64,000 nt of DNA, taken from Brucella tritici (GTDB lineage: Bacteria; Pseudomonadota; Alphaproteobacteria; Rhizobiales; Rhizobiaceae). The notes under the pieces are model-generated. The model saw only the letters and a list, made by a program, of their open reading frames with translations. It made no database searches and was not told the origin of the DNA. A program made the position numbers and the translations under genes. The stretch covers positions 1 through 64,000 of the forward strand of contig NZ_CADEAR010000007.1 of NCBI RefSeq assembly GCF_902825325.1, given 5' to 3'. This document shows positions 17,755 to 27,949 of this stretch, in pieces. How positions within the stretch are numbered: position 1 is the stretch's first letter; each line of letters opens with the position of its first letter.

Positions 17755-19380
17755 ATGAAAAAGACTTTTCTATCCGGCATATCGGCGCTGGCGCTCGGCC
17801 TCGCCATCTCGTTCGGCGCGCAGGCCGCCGACATCAAGCAGGGTGGCTCGATGATCGTCACCTATAAGGATGACGTCTCGACACTCGATCCTGCCATCGG
17901 CTACGACTGGCAGAACTGGTCGATGATCAAGTCGCTGTTCGACGGCCTGATGGACTACGAGCCGGGCACCACCAATCTGCGCAAAGAAATTGCGGAAGAT
18001 TACACGATCTCCGACGACGGCAAGACCTTCACCTTCAAACTGCGCAGGGGCGTGAAGTTCCACAACGGTCGCGAACTGAACGCCGACGACGTCAAATATT
18101 CCATCGAACGCGTCGTCAATCCAAAGACCCAGAGCCCCGGCGCTGGCTTCTTCGGCTCCATCGTCGGCTTTGAGGATGCATCCGCAGGCAAGGCCGAGGC
18201 GCTTTCCGGCATCACCGTGGTTGATCCCTACACCATCAAGTTCAAACTGAGCCGTCCGGACGCGACCTTCCTACATGTGCTGGCGCTGAATTTCGCCCAT
18301 ATCGTGCCCAAGGAAGAAGTCGAGAAATACGGCGCAGATTTCGGCAAGCATCCGGTCGGTTCCGGCGCTTTCAAGATGACCGAATGGACGCTCGGCCAGC
18401 GCATCGTCTTCGAGCGTTTCAAGGATTATTACAATCCGTCGCTGCCGAAGCTCGACCAGATCACCTTCGAGGTCGGTCAGGAGCCGGTCGTTGCCCTTCT
18501 GCGTTTGCAGAACGGCGAAGTCGACATTCCGGGTGACGGCATTCCGCCTGCGAAGTTCATCGAAGTCACCAAGGATCCGAAGTTCAAGGACCTGATCATT
18601 CAGGGCGGTCAGTTGCACACCGGCTATGTGACCATGAACGTCAAGATCAAGCCTTTCGACAATGTGAAGGTGCGTCAGGCCGTCAACATGGCCATTAACA
18701 AGGACCGTATCGTCCGCATCATCAACGGTCGCGCCGTTCCGGCCAATCAGCCGCTGCCGCCGTCAATGCCGGGCTATGCCAAGGACTATAAGGGCTATCC
18801 TTACGATCCTGAAAAGGCAAAGGCGCTGCTTGCCGAAGCCGGTGTGGCCGATGGTTTCGAAACCGAGCTGTTCGTCGCCAATACCGATCCGCAGCCGCGC
18901 ATCGCACAGGCCATCCAGCAGGATCTGGCCGCCATTGGCATCAAGGCTTCCATCAAGTCGCTGGCGCAGGCCAATGTCATCGCAGCAGGCGGCGAGCCAG
19001 ACGGCGCGCCGATGGTCTGGTCCGGCGGCATGGGCTGGATTGCCGACTTCCCGGATCCGTCCAACTTCTATGGCCCGATCCTGGGTTGCAGCGGCGCGGT
19101 ACAGGGCGGCTGGAACTGGTCGTGGTACTGCAATGCAGAGCTGGACAAGAAGGCGCAGGAAGCTGACGCCATCGTCGACCCGGCCCGCAAGGAAGAACGC
19201 GAAGCCATGTGGCGCGATATCTATCTGAAGATCATGGACGACGCGCCATGGGCGCCGATCTTCAACGAGGAGCGCTTCTCGGTTCGCTCCGAACGTCTGG
19301 GCGGTCCCGACGCGATCTTCGTCGATCCTGTCCACATCCCGGTCAATTACGACGAGGTTTATGCAAAAGATGTGCAATAA
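17755..19380 (+). CDS. Peptide-type ABC substrate-binding protein
   Basis: 541 residues, SBP family 5 (DppA/OppA). The signal peptide ends FGAQAAD; then come STLDPAIGYDWQNWS, YTISDDGKTFTFKLRRGVKFH and PVGSGAFKMTEW. It captures the substrate in the periplasm. Given the sensor and formamidase in the same operon, short amides or amide-bearing compounds are likely ligands, though family 5 proteins usually bind peptides, nickel or opines. Confidence 0.88.
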   Translation: MKKTFLSGISALALGLAISFGAQAADIKQGGSMIVTYKDDVSTLDPAIGYDWQNWSMIKSLFDGLMDYEPGTTNLRKEIAEDYTISDDGKTFTFKLRRGVKFHNGRELNADDVKYSIERVVNPKTQSPGAGFFGSIVGFEDASAGKAEALSGITVVDPYTIKFKLSRPDATFLHVLALNFAHIVPKEEVEKYGADFGKHPVGSGAFKMTEWTLGQRIVFERFKDYYNPSLPKLDQITFEVGQEPVVALLRLQNGEVDIPGDGIPPAKFIEVTKDPKFKDLIIQGGQLHTGYVTMNVKIKPFDNVKVRQAVNMAINKDRIVRIINGRAVPANQPLPPSMPGYAKDYKGYPYDPEKAKALLAEAGVADGFETELFVANTDPQPRIAQAIQQDLAAIGIKASIKSLAQANVIAAGGEPDGAPMVWSGGMGWIADFPDPSNFYGPILGCSGAVQGGWNWSWYCNAELDKKAQEADAIVDPARKEEREAMWRDIYLKIMDDAPWAPIFNEERFSVRSERLGGPDAIFVDPVHIPVNYDEVYAKDVQ

Positions 19381-20314
19381 TTGCCATTACACTATTCATG
19401 GTCGGCATCATCATTTCGGCTGGGACAACTCGTTCCAGCCGGCTGAAACGGTTGCGCCCAGCTCGACCCTGAAATTCGAATGTCTGGACAGCGGCGCAGG
19501 CCATTATCATCGCGGCAGCACTGTCGCCGATGTGTCGACGATGGACTTTTCCAAGGTCAATCCGGTTACTGGCCCCATTTTCGTCGATGGTGCCAAGCCG
19601 GGCGATGTGCTGAAAATCACCATCCACCAGTTCGAGCCTTCAGGTTTCGGCTGGACGGCAAATATTCCGGGCTTCGGTCTTCTCGCCGACGACTTCAAGG
19701 AACCGGCGCTGGCCTTGTGGAACTACAATCCCACAACGCTGGAACCAGCACTTTTCGGAGAGCATGCCCGCGTACCGCTGAAGCCGTTCGCCGGAACCAT
19801 CGGCGTCGCACCGGCGGAAAGGGGCCTGCATTCGGTTGTGCCGCCGCGTCGTGTCGGCGGCAATCTCGACATTCGCGATCTTGCAGCCGGAACCACGCTT
19901 TATCTGCCGATCGAAGTCGAAGGCGCTCTGTTCTCCATTGGTGATACCCATGCGGCACAGGGCGACGGCGAAGTCTGCGGCACCGCCATCGAAAGCGCGA
20001 TGAATGTGGCTCTGACGCTGGATCTCATCAAGGATACGCCACTGAAGATGCCCCGGTTCACCACGCCTGGGCCAGTGACGCGGCACCTCGATACCAAGGG
20101 TTACGAAGTCACCACCGGTATCGGGCCCGATCTGTGGGAAGGCGCGAAAGCCGCCCTCTCCAACATGATCGACCTTCTTTGCCAGACGCAGAACCTCAAC
20201 CCGGTGGATGCCTATATGCTCTGCTCGGCCTGCGGTGATCTGCGCATCAGCGAAATCGTCGATCAGCCGAACTGGGTCGTATCGTTCTACTTCCCGCGTT
20301 CCGTTTTCGAATAA
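19370..20314 (+). CDS. fmdA: Acetamidase/formamidase
   Basis: 314 residues, FmdA_AmdA family. Typical features are MCNNCHYTIHGRHHHFGWDNS near the start, EVEGALFSIGDTHAAQGDGE and, near the end, YMLCSACGDLRISE. It hydrolyses formamide or acetamide to ammonia and the acid in the cytoplasm. The conserved family start MCNNC gives the ATG at 19370, inside the end of the binding-protein gene; an ATG at 19361 is also possible. Placement inside an AmiC/AmiR operon supports a real amide substrate. Confidence 0.87.
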   Translation: MCNNCHYTIHGRHHHFGWDNSFQPAETVAPSSTLKFECLDSGAGHYHRGSTVADVSTMDFSKVNPVTGPIFVDGAKPGDVLKITIHQFEPSGFGWTANIPGFGLLADDFKEPALALWNYNPTTLEPALFGEHARVPLKPFAGTIGVAPAERGLHSVVPPRRVGGNLDIRDLAAGTTLYLPIEVEGALFSIGDTHAAQGDGEVCGTAIESAMNVALTLDLIKDTPLKMPRFTTPGPVTRHLDTKGYEVTTGIGPDLWEGAKAALSNMIDLLCQTQNLNPVDAYMLCSACGDLRISEIVDQPNWVVSFYFPRSVFE

Positions 20315-20367
20315 GGCATAAGGGGGCGGCTCCCGTCGCCCTCTTCCATCACTCAGCGAGCACAAAC

Positions 20368-22170
20368 ATGAACACGTCTTCTCCGCTTCTGCAGGTAAGA
20401 GATCTCGTGACGCAGGTTGCGACACCCGATGGTGCACGCACTGTCGTCGACCGACTTTCCTTTGATCTGCAATCCGGGGAGACCTTATGTATCGCCGGCG
20501 AAAGCGGTTCCGGCAAATCCATGACCGTGCTCTCGCTGATGCAGCTTTTGCCAAAGTCCTTGGCACGCGTGACCGGCGGCACCGCCGTGATGAACGGTCG
20601 CGACATTCTCAAGCTCAACGAAAACCAGATGCGCAGTGTGCGCGGGCGTCATATCGGGATGATCTTTCAGGAACCCATGACCTCGCTGAACCCGGTTCTG
20701 ACCGTTGGGCGACAACTGGCGGAAGCCGTTGCCAATGAAGCTGGCCCGAATGGCGGCCTGTCCGGTGCGGCGCTGAAACAGCGCTGCAAGGGCTTGCTCG
20801 ATCAGGTTCAGATCTCCGATTCCAGCCGCCGTCTGCTGCAATACCCATACGAACTCTCCGGCGGCATGCGCCAGCGTGTCATGATCGCCATGGCGCTTGC
20901 CCAGAAGCCAGAAATTCTCATCGCCGACGAGCCGACGACCGCGCTCGACGTGACGGTCCAGTCGCAGATACTTGCGCTCATTCGCAAACTGCAGGCAGAG
21001 AACGGCATCTCGGTCATTCTTATCACCCATGATATGGGCGTTGTCGCCGAAATGGCAGACCACGTGCTCGTGATGAACAAGGGCAGGCAAGTCGAGCAAG
21101 GCCCGCTTCGCGATGTCTTCCATCATCCTCGTGACGAATATACGCAGCGATTGCTCGCAGCCGTACCGCGGTTGGGCGAAATGACTGGCACCGATAAGCC
21201 GAAGCGCGCGCCAGCGAAACCAAAGGCCGAGTCAGCGCCTGCTCCATCCAGCCCTATTCTCGAAGTCGAGAATCTGGTTGTTCGTTTCGACATAAAGGGC
21301 GGTATCTTGCAGCGCCCCGTTCGGCGCGTTCATGCTGTGGAGGGCGTATCCTTTACTGTCAATCGCGGTGAGACACTGTCACTGGTTGGCGAATCCGGCT
21401 GCGGCAAGTCCACGACGGGCAAAGCCCTGCTCAATCTGGTGCCATGGAGCGGCGATATCCGCATCGACGGCAAGAGCACGAAGGGTCTGAGCCGAACCGC
21501 AATGCGGCCGGTGCTACGTGACATTCAGATGATCTTTCAGGATCCCTATGCTTCGCTCGATCCTCGCATGCGGGTTGGCGACCTTGTGGGCGAACCGCTG
21601 ACTATTCATGGTCTGGCATCGGGCAGTGAACTGAAAGATCGTGTTGAATACCTCTTCCGCCGGGTCGGCATGTCTGCGGATCAGATGAAGCGCTATCCGC
21701 ACGAATTCTCCGGCGGCCAGCGCCAACGCATTTGCATTGCGCGTGCTTTGTCATTGTCGCCGAAGCTGATTGTAGCGGACGAAAGCGTTGCGGCTTTGGA
21801 CGTTTCGATTCAGGCTCAGGTTCTGGATCTTTTGCAGGACATCCAGAACGAGACGGGCGTGTCGTATCTCTTCATCAGCCACGACATGGCGGTGGTCGAG
21901 CAGATCAGCCACCGTGTAGCGGTGATGTATGCAGGACGCTTTGTGGAAACCGGGACACGTTCGCAGGTGTTTGAACATCCTGCCCATGACTATACGCGCC
22001 GGCTGATGTCAGCGGTTCCTGTAGCTGATCCAGATCGTGAGCGTCGATTGTTTGTCGCCAATGAGGGCGAGCTTCCAAGCCCGGTGAAGTCGCTAGATTA
22101 TGTGGCGCCGCATCTTGAACATGTGGCGCTTGGCGATGGACATTCTGTCTGGCATGAGGCTGGTGTCTAG
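20368..22170 (+). CDS. Fused peptide-type ABC ATPase (DppD-DppF)
   Basis: 600 residues with two complete ABC modules: Walker [10 protein letters not shown] and GESGCGKST, signatures [15 protein letters not shown] and [15 protein letters not shown], and Walker [12 protein letters not shown] and [11 protein letters not shown] (Ser for Pro in the second). Fusion of the two ATPases, as in GsiA, is common in this class. It energises the importer of the amide operon. The ribosome site before the ATG is weak. Confidence 0.88.
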   Translation: MNTSSPLLQVRDLVTQVATPDGARTVVDRLSFDLQSGETLCIAGESGSGKSMTVLSLMQLLPKSLARVTGGTAVMNGRDILKLNENQMRSVRGRHIGMIFQEPMTSLNPVLTVGRQLAEAVANEAGPNGGLSGAALKQRCKGLLDQVQISDSSRRLLQYPYELSGGMRQRVMIAMALAQKPEILIADEPTTALDVTVQSQILALIRKLQAENGISVILITHDMGVVAEMADHVLVMNKGRQVEQGPLRDVFHHPRDEYTQRLLAAVPRLGEMTGTDKPKRAPAKPKAESAPAPSSPILEVENLVVRFDIKGGILQRPVRRVHAVEGVSFTVNRGETLSLVGESGCGKSTTGKALLNLVPWSGDIRIDGKSTKGLSRTAMRPVLRDIQMIFQDPYASLDPRMRVGDLVGEPLTIHGLASGSELKDRVEYLFRRVGMSADQMKRYPHEFSGGQRQRICIARALSLSPKLIVADESVAALDVSIQAQVLDLLQDIQNETGVSYLFISHDMAVVEQISHRVAVMYAGRFVETGTRSQVFEHPAHDYTRRLMSAVPVADPDRERRLFVANEGELPSPVKSLDYVAPHLEHVALGDGHSVWHEAGV

Positions 22171-22710
22171 GCTCAGGACTTAGCTAACAGGGCTGTTTCC
22201 CATGTCGTAAGCCAATTTTCCCAACATCCAGCCCAATATGCGACGGTGACGAATAGTCTGTCGCTCCTTGATCTAAAAGAGGGTAGCAACGCCTCGCTGG
22301 GGCCCGGGCGGTCAGATCTCTTATTGCGTTGTAGAGATCTATGATGAGGGTCACTTATGAGCCGACGCCCATTCCGGTGTGCCGACCGACGAAATGCGCC
22401 GCCATGTGCGAGATTCGCAGCCGAACTGTTGACGAATGTCCAGATCGACGTCGACATGTGGTCTGTGAAAAACAAAACTGTCTAAACATTCCCGCCCCTC
22501 TCCACACCTCTGCTTCGCTTCGCGTGAAAATCACGAACTCTTCATTGTGCTGCTCGTCATTCGACAGGTCTCGGGTCCTTCAGCACTCGAAAACCTGCTT
22601 AGGTTGCTCCCCGAAATGCTGACCCGAACGTAGGGTCGGTTCTCCAAGACGCTTCATCCATTGATTCGTGGCAACTAGGGCGAACCGGGATTTTCCAGGA
22701 CGTCATGTGT
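22171..22710. other. Noncoding stretch left of the IS element
   Basis: About 540 bp without a recognisable gene. It holds a short inverted repeat AGATCTCT...AGAGATCT near 22315-22341. Joining it to the DNA right of the insertion across the target duplication did not reveal a disrupted known gene. Confidence 0.4.
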
Positions 22711-22718
22711 CAATATTC

Positions 22719-22750
22719 GTATGCGCCGTCTCTGCCCCATTGATTTTGGG
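22719..22750. repeat. IS66 left terminal inverted repeat
   Basis: It starts GTATGCGCCGTCTCTG and matches the right end (read in reverse) with two differences in 32 nt. Confidence 0.9.
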
Positions 22751-22816
22751 TTTGCGCTTGAACTTTTGCGGTTTCGCTCATTCGATGAATGAGCGTATTT
22801 GTTACTCACAAATGAG

Positions 22817-24475
22817 CTAATTTTTGCTCTCATTCACTCGGCGTGCATATGCCCAAGGCATCAGGGTGTCGATGTTTCTGACGAGGTGACCGTTGGCGAG
22901 GCTGGTGAAGAGATCGCGCAGATAGGCATAGGGCTCGACGCCGTTCATCCGGCATGTGCCGATGAGACTGGCGAACCGGGCCCAATTGCGTCCACCTTCA
23001 TCATGACCACAAAAAAGCGCATTGCGACGGTTCATGGCCGGACTGCGGATGGCATTTTCGACGAGGTTGGAGTCGATGTCGACATGACCGTCATCGAGAA
23101 ACAGCCGGAAGCCGTCCTGACGCCGGAGCATATAGGCAAGTGCTTTGCCCAGATCGGATTTGCGCGAGATGCGCTTTGCCTGAGCCGCAAGCCATGCGAA
23201 GAGCTCGTCCACCAGTGGCCGAGACAATTCCTGTCGCATTGAGCGGCGATGTTCAGGTTCCTTGCCACGAATGGCTTCCTCGATCTTGTAGAGCGCAGCG
23301 ATGCGCAACAGCGCCTCATCCACGATAGGCGAACCCTTCTTCGGTGTTGCCGCGATCAGTTTTCTGCGCCCATGTGCCCAGCAAAATGCCAGTCGTAACG
23401 GATCGCCACCCGTGCGTTCCACCGTGGCAAGTTGGGAATAGCCGCCATAGGCATCGACCTGGATCGTGCCGTTAAAGCCGTCGAGGATTTCGGCGGCATA
23501 TTCGCCGCTACGCCCTGGCCGATAATGGAACACCACACCCGGCGGTGCAGATCCGCCCCAGCCCCGATCATCGCGCAGAACCGCCCAGAGATAACCGGTC
23601 TTCGTCTTGCCGCGTCCCGGATCCAATACAGGAGCCGTTGTTTCATCGACATAAAGCCGCGAACCGTCCGTCTTCAGCATCTTCGCCATGTGGTCCACGA
23701 CCGGCGCGATCAGTGCGCCTGTGCGCCCCATCCAGTCGGCCAGAACAGAACGGTCAATCGGAACCCCGTGCCGGGCCATGACTACCGCCTGTCGGTTCAG
23801 CGGCATATGTTCGGAATGCTTGGAGACAGCGATCTGGGCCAGTAACGCTTCTGTCGGCCAACTGCCTTCCAAAAGATGCGCCGGTGCTTTGGCCTGAACC
23901 ACCCCCGTCCGCCCCTTGGGACAAGCATATTTCGGGCGGATCGTGACAATTACCCGATAGTTTGCCGGAATGTAATCGAGCCGCTCCGTCTTGTCCTCGC
24001 CAATCCGAACCATGTCGCCACAGCCACAGGGACAGGCAATGCTTAGAGGCTCAACCACACGCTCGACACGCGGTAGGTTCGCCGGTAGCGCACGGGCTTT
24101 TCGTTCCTTGCGTGGAGATGCCGCCTTGTCGGGACTAAGAGTGCTGGCCGCCATTTTCTCTTCAACAGCCGCAATCCGCGCCTGTGTTTCGGCAATCGCC
24201 GTTTCAAGATCTTCCAGCGCCAGTTCCAGCTGCGCCGGATCAAGCTTTTCCGATTTCGGCCCGAACTTCGTGCGCCGGTACTCCTGAACCTGACCTTCCA
24301 GCTTCTCGATCAGTTCTTTCAGTTCAGTGATGAACACATCCTTTTCGGCCACCACCGCCTGCTCATGCTGACGCGCCGCCCGCTCGACCGACAGCTCAAA
24401 TTGCATGTCCGCAAACGCCTTCACCACCTCTGGCGGAAGCTCTGGGAACTGGCTGAGATCAATGGGTTGCGACAT
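22817..24475 (-). CDS. tnpC: IS66 family transposase TnpC
   Basis: 552 residues with an N-terminal coiled coil, the CPCGCGDMVRIGEDKTERLDY-like zinc-binding region (CACGC-type cysteines, split here as CPCGCGDM then TERLDYIP), LYVDETTAPVLDPGRG and DAYGGYSQL of the DDE core, and HVDIDSNLVENAIR near the end. It is the full-length catalytic transposase of IS66 elements. Confidence 0.92.
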   Translation of the reverse strand: MSQPIDLSQFPELPPEVVKAFADMQFELSVERAARQHEQAVVAEKDVFITELKELIEKLEGQVQEYRRTKFGPKSEKLDPAQLELALEDLETAIAETQARIAAVEEKMAASTLSPDKAASPRKERKARALPANLPRVERVVEPLSIACPCGCGDMVRIGEDKTERLDYIPANYRVIVTIRPKYACPKGRTGVVQAKAPAHLLEGSWPTEALLAQIAVSKHSEHMPLNRQAVVMARHGVPIDRSVLADWMGRTGALIAPVVDHMAKMLKTDGSRLYVDETTAPVLDPGRGKTKTGYLWAVLRDDRGWGGSAPPGVVFHYRPGRSGEYAAEILDGFNGTIQVDAYGGYSQLATVERTGGDPLRLAFCWAHGRRKLIAATPKKGSPIVDEALLRIAALYKIEEAIRGKEPEHRRSMRQELSRPLVDELFAWLAAQAKRISRKSDLGKALAYMLRRQDGFRLFLDDGHVDIDSNLVENAIRSPAMNRRNALFCGHDEGGRNWARFASLIGTCRMNGVEPYAYLRDLFTSLANGHLVRNIDTLMPWAYARRVNESKN

Positions 24476-24538
24476 GCGTTTTCATAGCATTGTCGAACCA
24501 TAAAATCCAAATAAAACAATGACAAAATGGAAGGAAGA

Positions 24539-24892
24539 TCACCCCGCAACAGAGGGCGGCGTCACGCGCTGCGCCATCACGCGACGCCAATCGAGACCTT
24601 CAAATAAAGCCTCATATTGAGCCCTTGAAAGACGCATCGTCCCGTCCTGCACCCTGGGCCAGGCAAAACTGCCGTTCTCAAGAATTTTATATGTCAGAAC
24701 CAGTCCCGTGCCATCCCATACCAGGATTTTCAGCCGATCACCCCGCTTCGACCGGAAGATCACCGTGATCCCGGAATGTGGATCAAGCTTCAGTTCAGTC
24801 TGCACCATCAAGGCCAGAGCCTGATGACCGCAGCGAAAGTCCACGGGTTGCGTGGCGATCAGGATGGGCAGTCGTTGACCCGCGACGATCAT
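24539..24892 (-). CDS. tnpB: IS66 accessory protein TnpB
   Basis: 117 residues of the IS66 Orf2 family (ILIATQPVDFRCGHQAL, IFRSKRGDRLKILVWDGTG, FAWPR). TnpB is needed with TnpA for transposition of three-gene IS66 elements; its biochemical role is not settled. It overlaps tnpA by 4 nt. Confidence 0.9.
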   Translation of the reverse strand: MIVAGQRLPILIATQPVDFRCGHQALALMVQTELKLDPHSGITVIFRSKRGDRLKILVWDGTGLVLTYKILENGSFAWPRVQDGTMRLSRAQYEALFEGLDWRRVMAQRVTPPSVAG

Positions 24893-25341
24893 GCCAATCC
24901 TCGTATCGCACCAACCAAAGCCGCGACCCGACTCACAGACACATCGCCCGGCACCTTCACCACGAGGTCGGCACCTATCTCTATCGTCACAATCCCTGCT
25001 GTCGCCGCTACCGTCTCTGGCATCAACGAGGTGACGGCAGGCATCTCCGGCTCATCCGCAATCGACAACGCCACAAACGCAGGTTCACAACCTTCCGCAT
25101 CCGGCACCGACGGCATCAACTCTGCTGGCATGATCAGATGGCCATCACGCGCCTGCTTGCGCCAATAAGAAAGCTGGTTCGCGCTCAAATCATAGCGTTG
25201 CGCGACTTCCACAACCCGAGCGCCAGGATGAAGACTTTCAGCAACAATCCGCGCTTTCAATTCCGTCGACCAGTGTCGGTAGCCTCGGCGAGGATCGACA
25301 ATATCCAGCCGCCCGACAAATCCATCGCTACCATCTACCAT
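24889..25341 (-). CDS. tnpA: IS66 accessory protein TnpA
   Basis: 150 residues. It has an N-terminal helix-turn-helix typical of IS66/IS3 Orf1 (RRGYRHWSTELKARIVAESL, then LSANQLSYWRKQARDG). First gene of the element, overlapping tnpB by 4 nt. Confidence 0.88.
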   Translation of the reverse strand: MVDGSDGFVGRLDIVDPRRGYRHWSTELKARIVAESLHPGARVVEVAQRYDLSANQLSYWRKQARDGHLIMPAELMPSVPDAEGCEPAFVALSIADEPEMPAVTSLMPETVAATAGIVTIEIGADLVVKVPGDVSVSRVAALVGAIRGLA

Positions 25342-25399
25342 CAGATTCTCCTGCTATTGCTGAAAACCCTTCTGGCAGAAACCTCACTCACCCAAAATG

Positions 25400-25431
25400 C
25401 CCTAAATCAATGGGACAGAGACGGCGCATAC
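25400..25431. repeat. IS66 right terminal inverted repeat
   Basis: On the minus strand it starts GTATGCGCCGTCTCTG, as at the left end, and abuts the 8-bp duplication CAATATTC. Confidence 0.9.
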
Positions 25432-25540
25432 CAATATTCGAACGCATATCCGATATCATTCCAAATTTCATTGAATGATGCCGCAGGAACTTTAGGGGGG
25501 GGTGAGGAATAAAGCTCGCGCCGTCGCGCAATAGGTTTGC

Positions 25541-25578
25541 CCTAGCAACAGCAACACAGTTGCTAGGCTGTTGCTAGG
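25541..25578. repeat. Short nested inverted repeat CCTAGCAAC
   Basis: CCTAGCAAC at 25541-25549 is complementary to GTTGCTAGG at 25559-25567 and again at 25570-25578, giving two mutually exclusive hairpins; the longer has perfect 11-bp arms. It lies between the IS right end and tRNA-Val. Confidence 0.65.
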
Positions 25579-25643
25579 CGAAAAACGCAAACAACCGCGC
25601 AATCTATTCAGTCAAAATTTGCAAGCAATTTCAAGGGGGTAAG

Positions 25644-25719
<76 letters not shown>

Positions 25720-25963
25720 GACTGCTTCGCCAAGTGTCTGGCCAGTCGCTGTGAGAGCCGTTTAGGCAATTCGCGCGACAAGCGCAAGTGCAAAAATCAG
25801 CATTCGGCTTCTTTCTTATGTTTTTCTACAGCCCCTTCCGTGTCTTCACCAACGGATAAGCCGACAAGAGAATAGCCAACCGAAAAACGCCGTGAAAAGA
25901 TCCAGCGCGATCGGCAATCTGGCGCCAACAATGTCACGAAAAGCAACTGAACTGGATTGTAGG

Positions 25964-25984
25964 GGCGGCGAGTATCACGCCGCC
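25964..25984 (-). terminator. Hairpin after the PfkB kinase gene
   Basis: GGCGGCG, a 7-nt loop and CGCCGCC lie 10 nt beyond the stop codon of the last gene of the sugar operon. A clear T-tract is missing, so termination strength is uncertain. Confidence 0.4.
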
Positions 25985-25994
25985 GCCTGAATAA

Positions 25995-26918
25995 TTATCC
26001 GGCCAAGCGGTCGGGGGCACGGAGGATGGATGCGCCACCTGCTGCCTGTACGGCGAGGCTTCCATATTCGATACCGGCTGCAAGCGCCCGATAAGCATCG
26101 TGACCTTCTAGCCATGCATCGATGAAACCGGCATTGAAAGCATCGCCTGCCCCGGTCGTATCAATCACCGGCACGTCCTTTGCCGCCATATGAAGATCCG
26201 CATCAGCCGTGCGCAGCCACGCCCCTTCTCCACCGCCTTTGAGAGCCACAACTGGAAAATGCTTCGCAAGCGCATCAAGCGCCTTCGCCGGATCATCATG
26301 GCCTGTGATAGCCTGCGCTTCCTCGCGATTGGGCAAGAATATATCAATGCCTTCGCAGGCAGCGAGCAGGCTGGGGTCGTAGATCAGCGTTTCATCCCAG
26401 CTCGGGTCGAGCGAGACGAAAAGTCCTGCCGCCTTTGCCTGCTGGACGAGATCAGGGATTTCATGCAGCGTTGCGAATTCAGCGATGTGCAGATGCCCCG
26501 CATCCTTCCATTGCAACGCGGCTTCGAGCGTCGAGGGAAGTGCTGAACCGGAGCGGCGCGACAAGAATGCGCGATCACTGCCAATCACACTTGCCACCGT
26601 CACCTGTGGCCCAGCATCGTCGGCCCGCTCCAGAAAGCGTAGATCGACACCGTCGATCTTCAAGTCCGGTTCAAGCCCGCGCGACAATCCATCGAAGCCG
26701 AGCCGTGCGACCAGCGCCACCGCCCTGCCCGCATGGGCAAGATGGGCGGCAGAGATGAAGGCCCCGCCACCTGCCGCCATCTTCATGTTCTCGGCAAAAA
26801 CCTCGCGTCCGGGCTGTGGCAGCGATTGCAGCCCGGTAAAGATGAGGTCACAGTAAATCCGCCCGATACTGAGGACGGCCGGAGACTTGAATTGCCGTTT
26901 GAATTGTTGCGGCATCAT
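25995..26918 (-). CDS. PfkB-family carbohydrate kinase
   Basis: 307 residues. The N-terminal sugar-binding part is AAGGGAFISAAHLAHAGR, and the C-terminal catalytic motif is DTTGAGDAFNAGF with the Asp base. It phosphorylates a sugar or nucleoside, most likely the sugar half of whatever the neighbouring importer takes up. The ATG overlaps the ATPase stop by 4 nt; it is the last gene of its operon. Confidence 0.86.
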   Translation of the reverse strand: MMPQQFKRQFKSPAVLSIGRIYCDLIFTGLQSLPQPGREVFAENMKMAAGGGAFISAAHLAHAGRAVALVARLGFDGLSRGLEPDLKIDGVDLRFLERADDAGPQVTVASVIGSDRAFLSRRSGSALPSTLEAALQWKDAGHLHIAEFATLHEIPDLVQQAKAAGLFVSLDPSWDETLIYDPSLLAACEGIDIFLPNREEAQAITGHDDPAKALDALAKHFPVVALKGGGEGAWLRTADADLHMAAKDVPVIDTTGAGDAFNAGFIDAWLEGHDAYRALAAGIEYGSLAVQAAGGASILRAPDRLAG

Positions 26919-27949
26919 AGGCGGCCCAGACTTTTCTCGGTCCTGGCATCGAAGAGATAAAGGCTTCCAGCAGGCGCCGACACGGAAAGCGTCCCGCCCG
27001 TTGTGGGAATGACCTTGCCAGGAGCCGTTGCAATCACCGATACGCCATTGACATCCAGATGGACCAGCGTTTCCGCACCGAGCGGCTCTACCGCGGTCAC
27101 AGTACCGGTGAGCGAAAAGCCACCGGATGTACCTTCTTCGACTTTCAGGTCGTGCGGACGAACGCCGACCAGAATATCCCCGTCGGGCGCAAGTTCCACA
27201 CCAGATCCATTGCGGCGCCCCGCAATCAGGTTCATTGATGGACTGCCAATGAAGCGTGCCGTGAACACGTCCGTCGGATTCTCATAAAGCTCGGTCGGTG
27301 TTCCGGTCTGAAGAATGCGGCCGTCACGCATGACGACGATACGGTCGGCCATGGTCATGGCTTCAACCTGGTCATGTGTCACGTAAACGGTCGTCGTCTT
27401 GAGACGCTGATGCAAGCGCTTGATTTCGATACGCATCTGCGCGCGAAGCTGAGCATCGAGGTTCGACAGCGGCTCATCGAAAAGGAAGGCCGACGGATTG
27501 CGCACCATGGCGCGGCCGATGGCGACGCGCTGGCGCTGTCCACCGGACAATGCCGCCGGTCGACGGTCGAGATAAGGTTCCAGCCCGAGCGCCTTGCCGG
27601 CTTCTTCGATGCGCTTGTCCTTCTCGGCTTTCGACAGTTTCGACGTGTAAAGCCCAAAGCCGATATTCTGACGCACTGTCATATGCGGATAAATCGCATA
27701 GTTCTGGAACACCATGGCGATGTTGCGCTGCTTCGGATCACGTTCGTTAACGACCTCGCCACCGATCTTCAGGTGACCGACAGAAATATCCTCAAGCCCG
27801 GCGATCATGCGCAAGGTCGTGGACTTGCCACAGCCGGAGGGACCGACAAAAACGACGAACTCGCCGTCCTTGATCTGGAGATCGATTGCCCGGACCGCCT
27901 CGACCTTGCCATAACGCTTGACCAGCTTTTCAAGTTCGATGGTTGCCAT
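26915..27949 (-). CDS. Ugp/Mal-type ABC transporter ATPase
   Basis: 344 residues, CUT1 class. Walker A is [10 protein letters not shown], the signature LSGGQRQRVAIGRAM, Walker B AFLFDEPLSNLD, then the H-loop and a C-terminal OB-type regulatory domain (ILVGVRPHDLKVEEG). It drives the importer formed by the two permeases and binding protein upstream. Its stop overlaps the kinase start and its ATG overlaps the lyase stop. Confidence 0.88.
   Translation of the reverse strand: MATIELEKLVKRYGKVEAVRAIDLQIKDGEFVVFVGPSGCGKSTTLRMIAGLEDISVGHLKIGGEVVNERDPKQRNIAMVFQNYAIYPHMTVRQNIGFGLYTSKLSKAEKDKRIEEAGKALGLEPYLDRRPAALSGGQRQRVAIGRAMVRNPSAFLFDEPLSNLDAQLRAQMRIEIKRLHQRLKTTTVYVTHDQVEAMTMADRIVVMRDGRILQTGTPTELYENPTDVFTARFIGSPSMNLIAGRRNGSGVELAPDGDILVGVRPHDLKVEEGTSGGFSLTGTVTAVEPLGAETLVHLDVNGVSVIATAPGKVIPTTGGTLSVSAPAGSLYLFDARTEKSLGRL

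Larger units (their letters stand above)
22719..25431 (-). mobile_element. Complete IS66-family insertion sequence
   Basis: 2713 bp. The terminal inverted repeats begin GTATGCGCCGTCTCTG and match over 32 nt with two mismatches. The exact 8-bp duplication CAATATTC flanks it at 22711-22718 and 25432-25439; 8 bp is the family norm. Inside are intact tnpA, tnpB and tnpC in the usual order. An undamaged duplication and open frames suggest a recent, possibly active copy. Confidence 0.93.
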
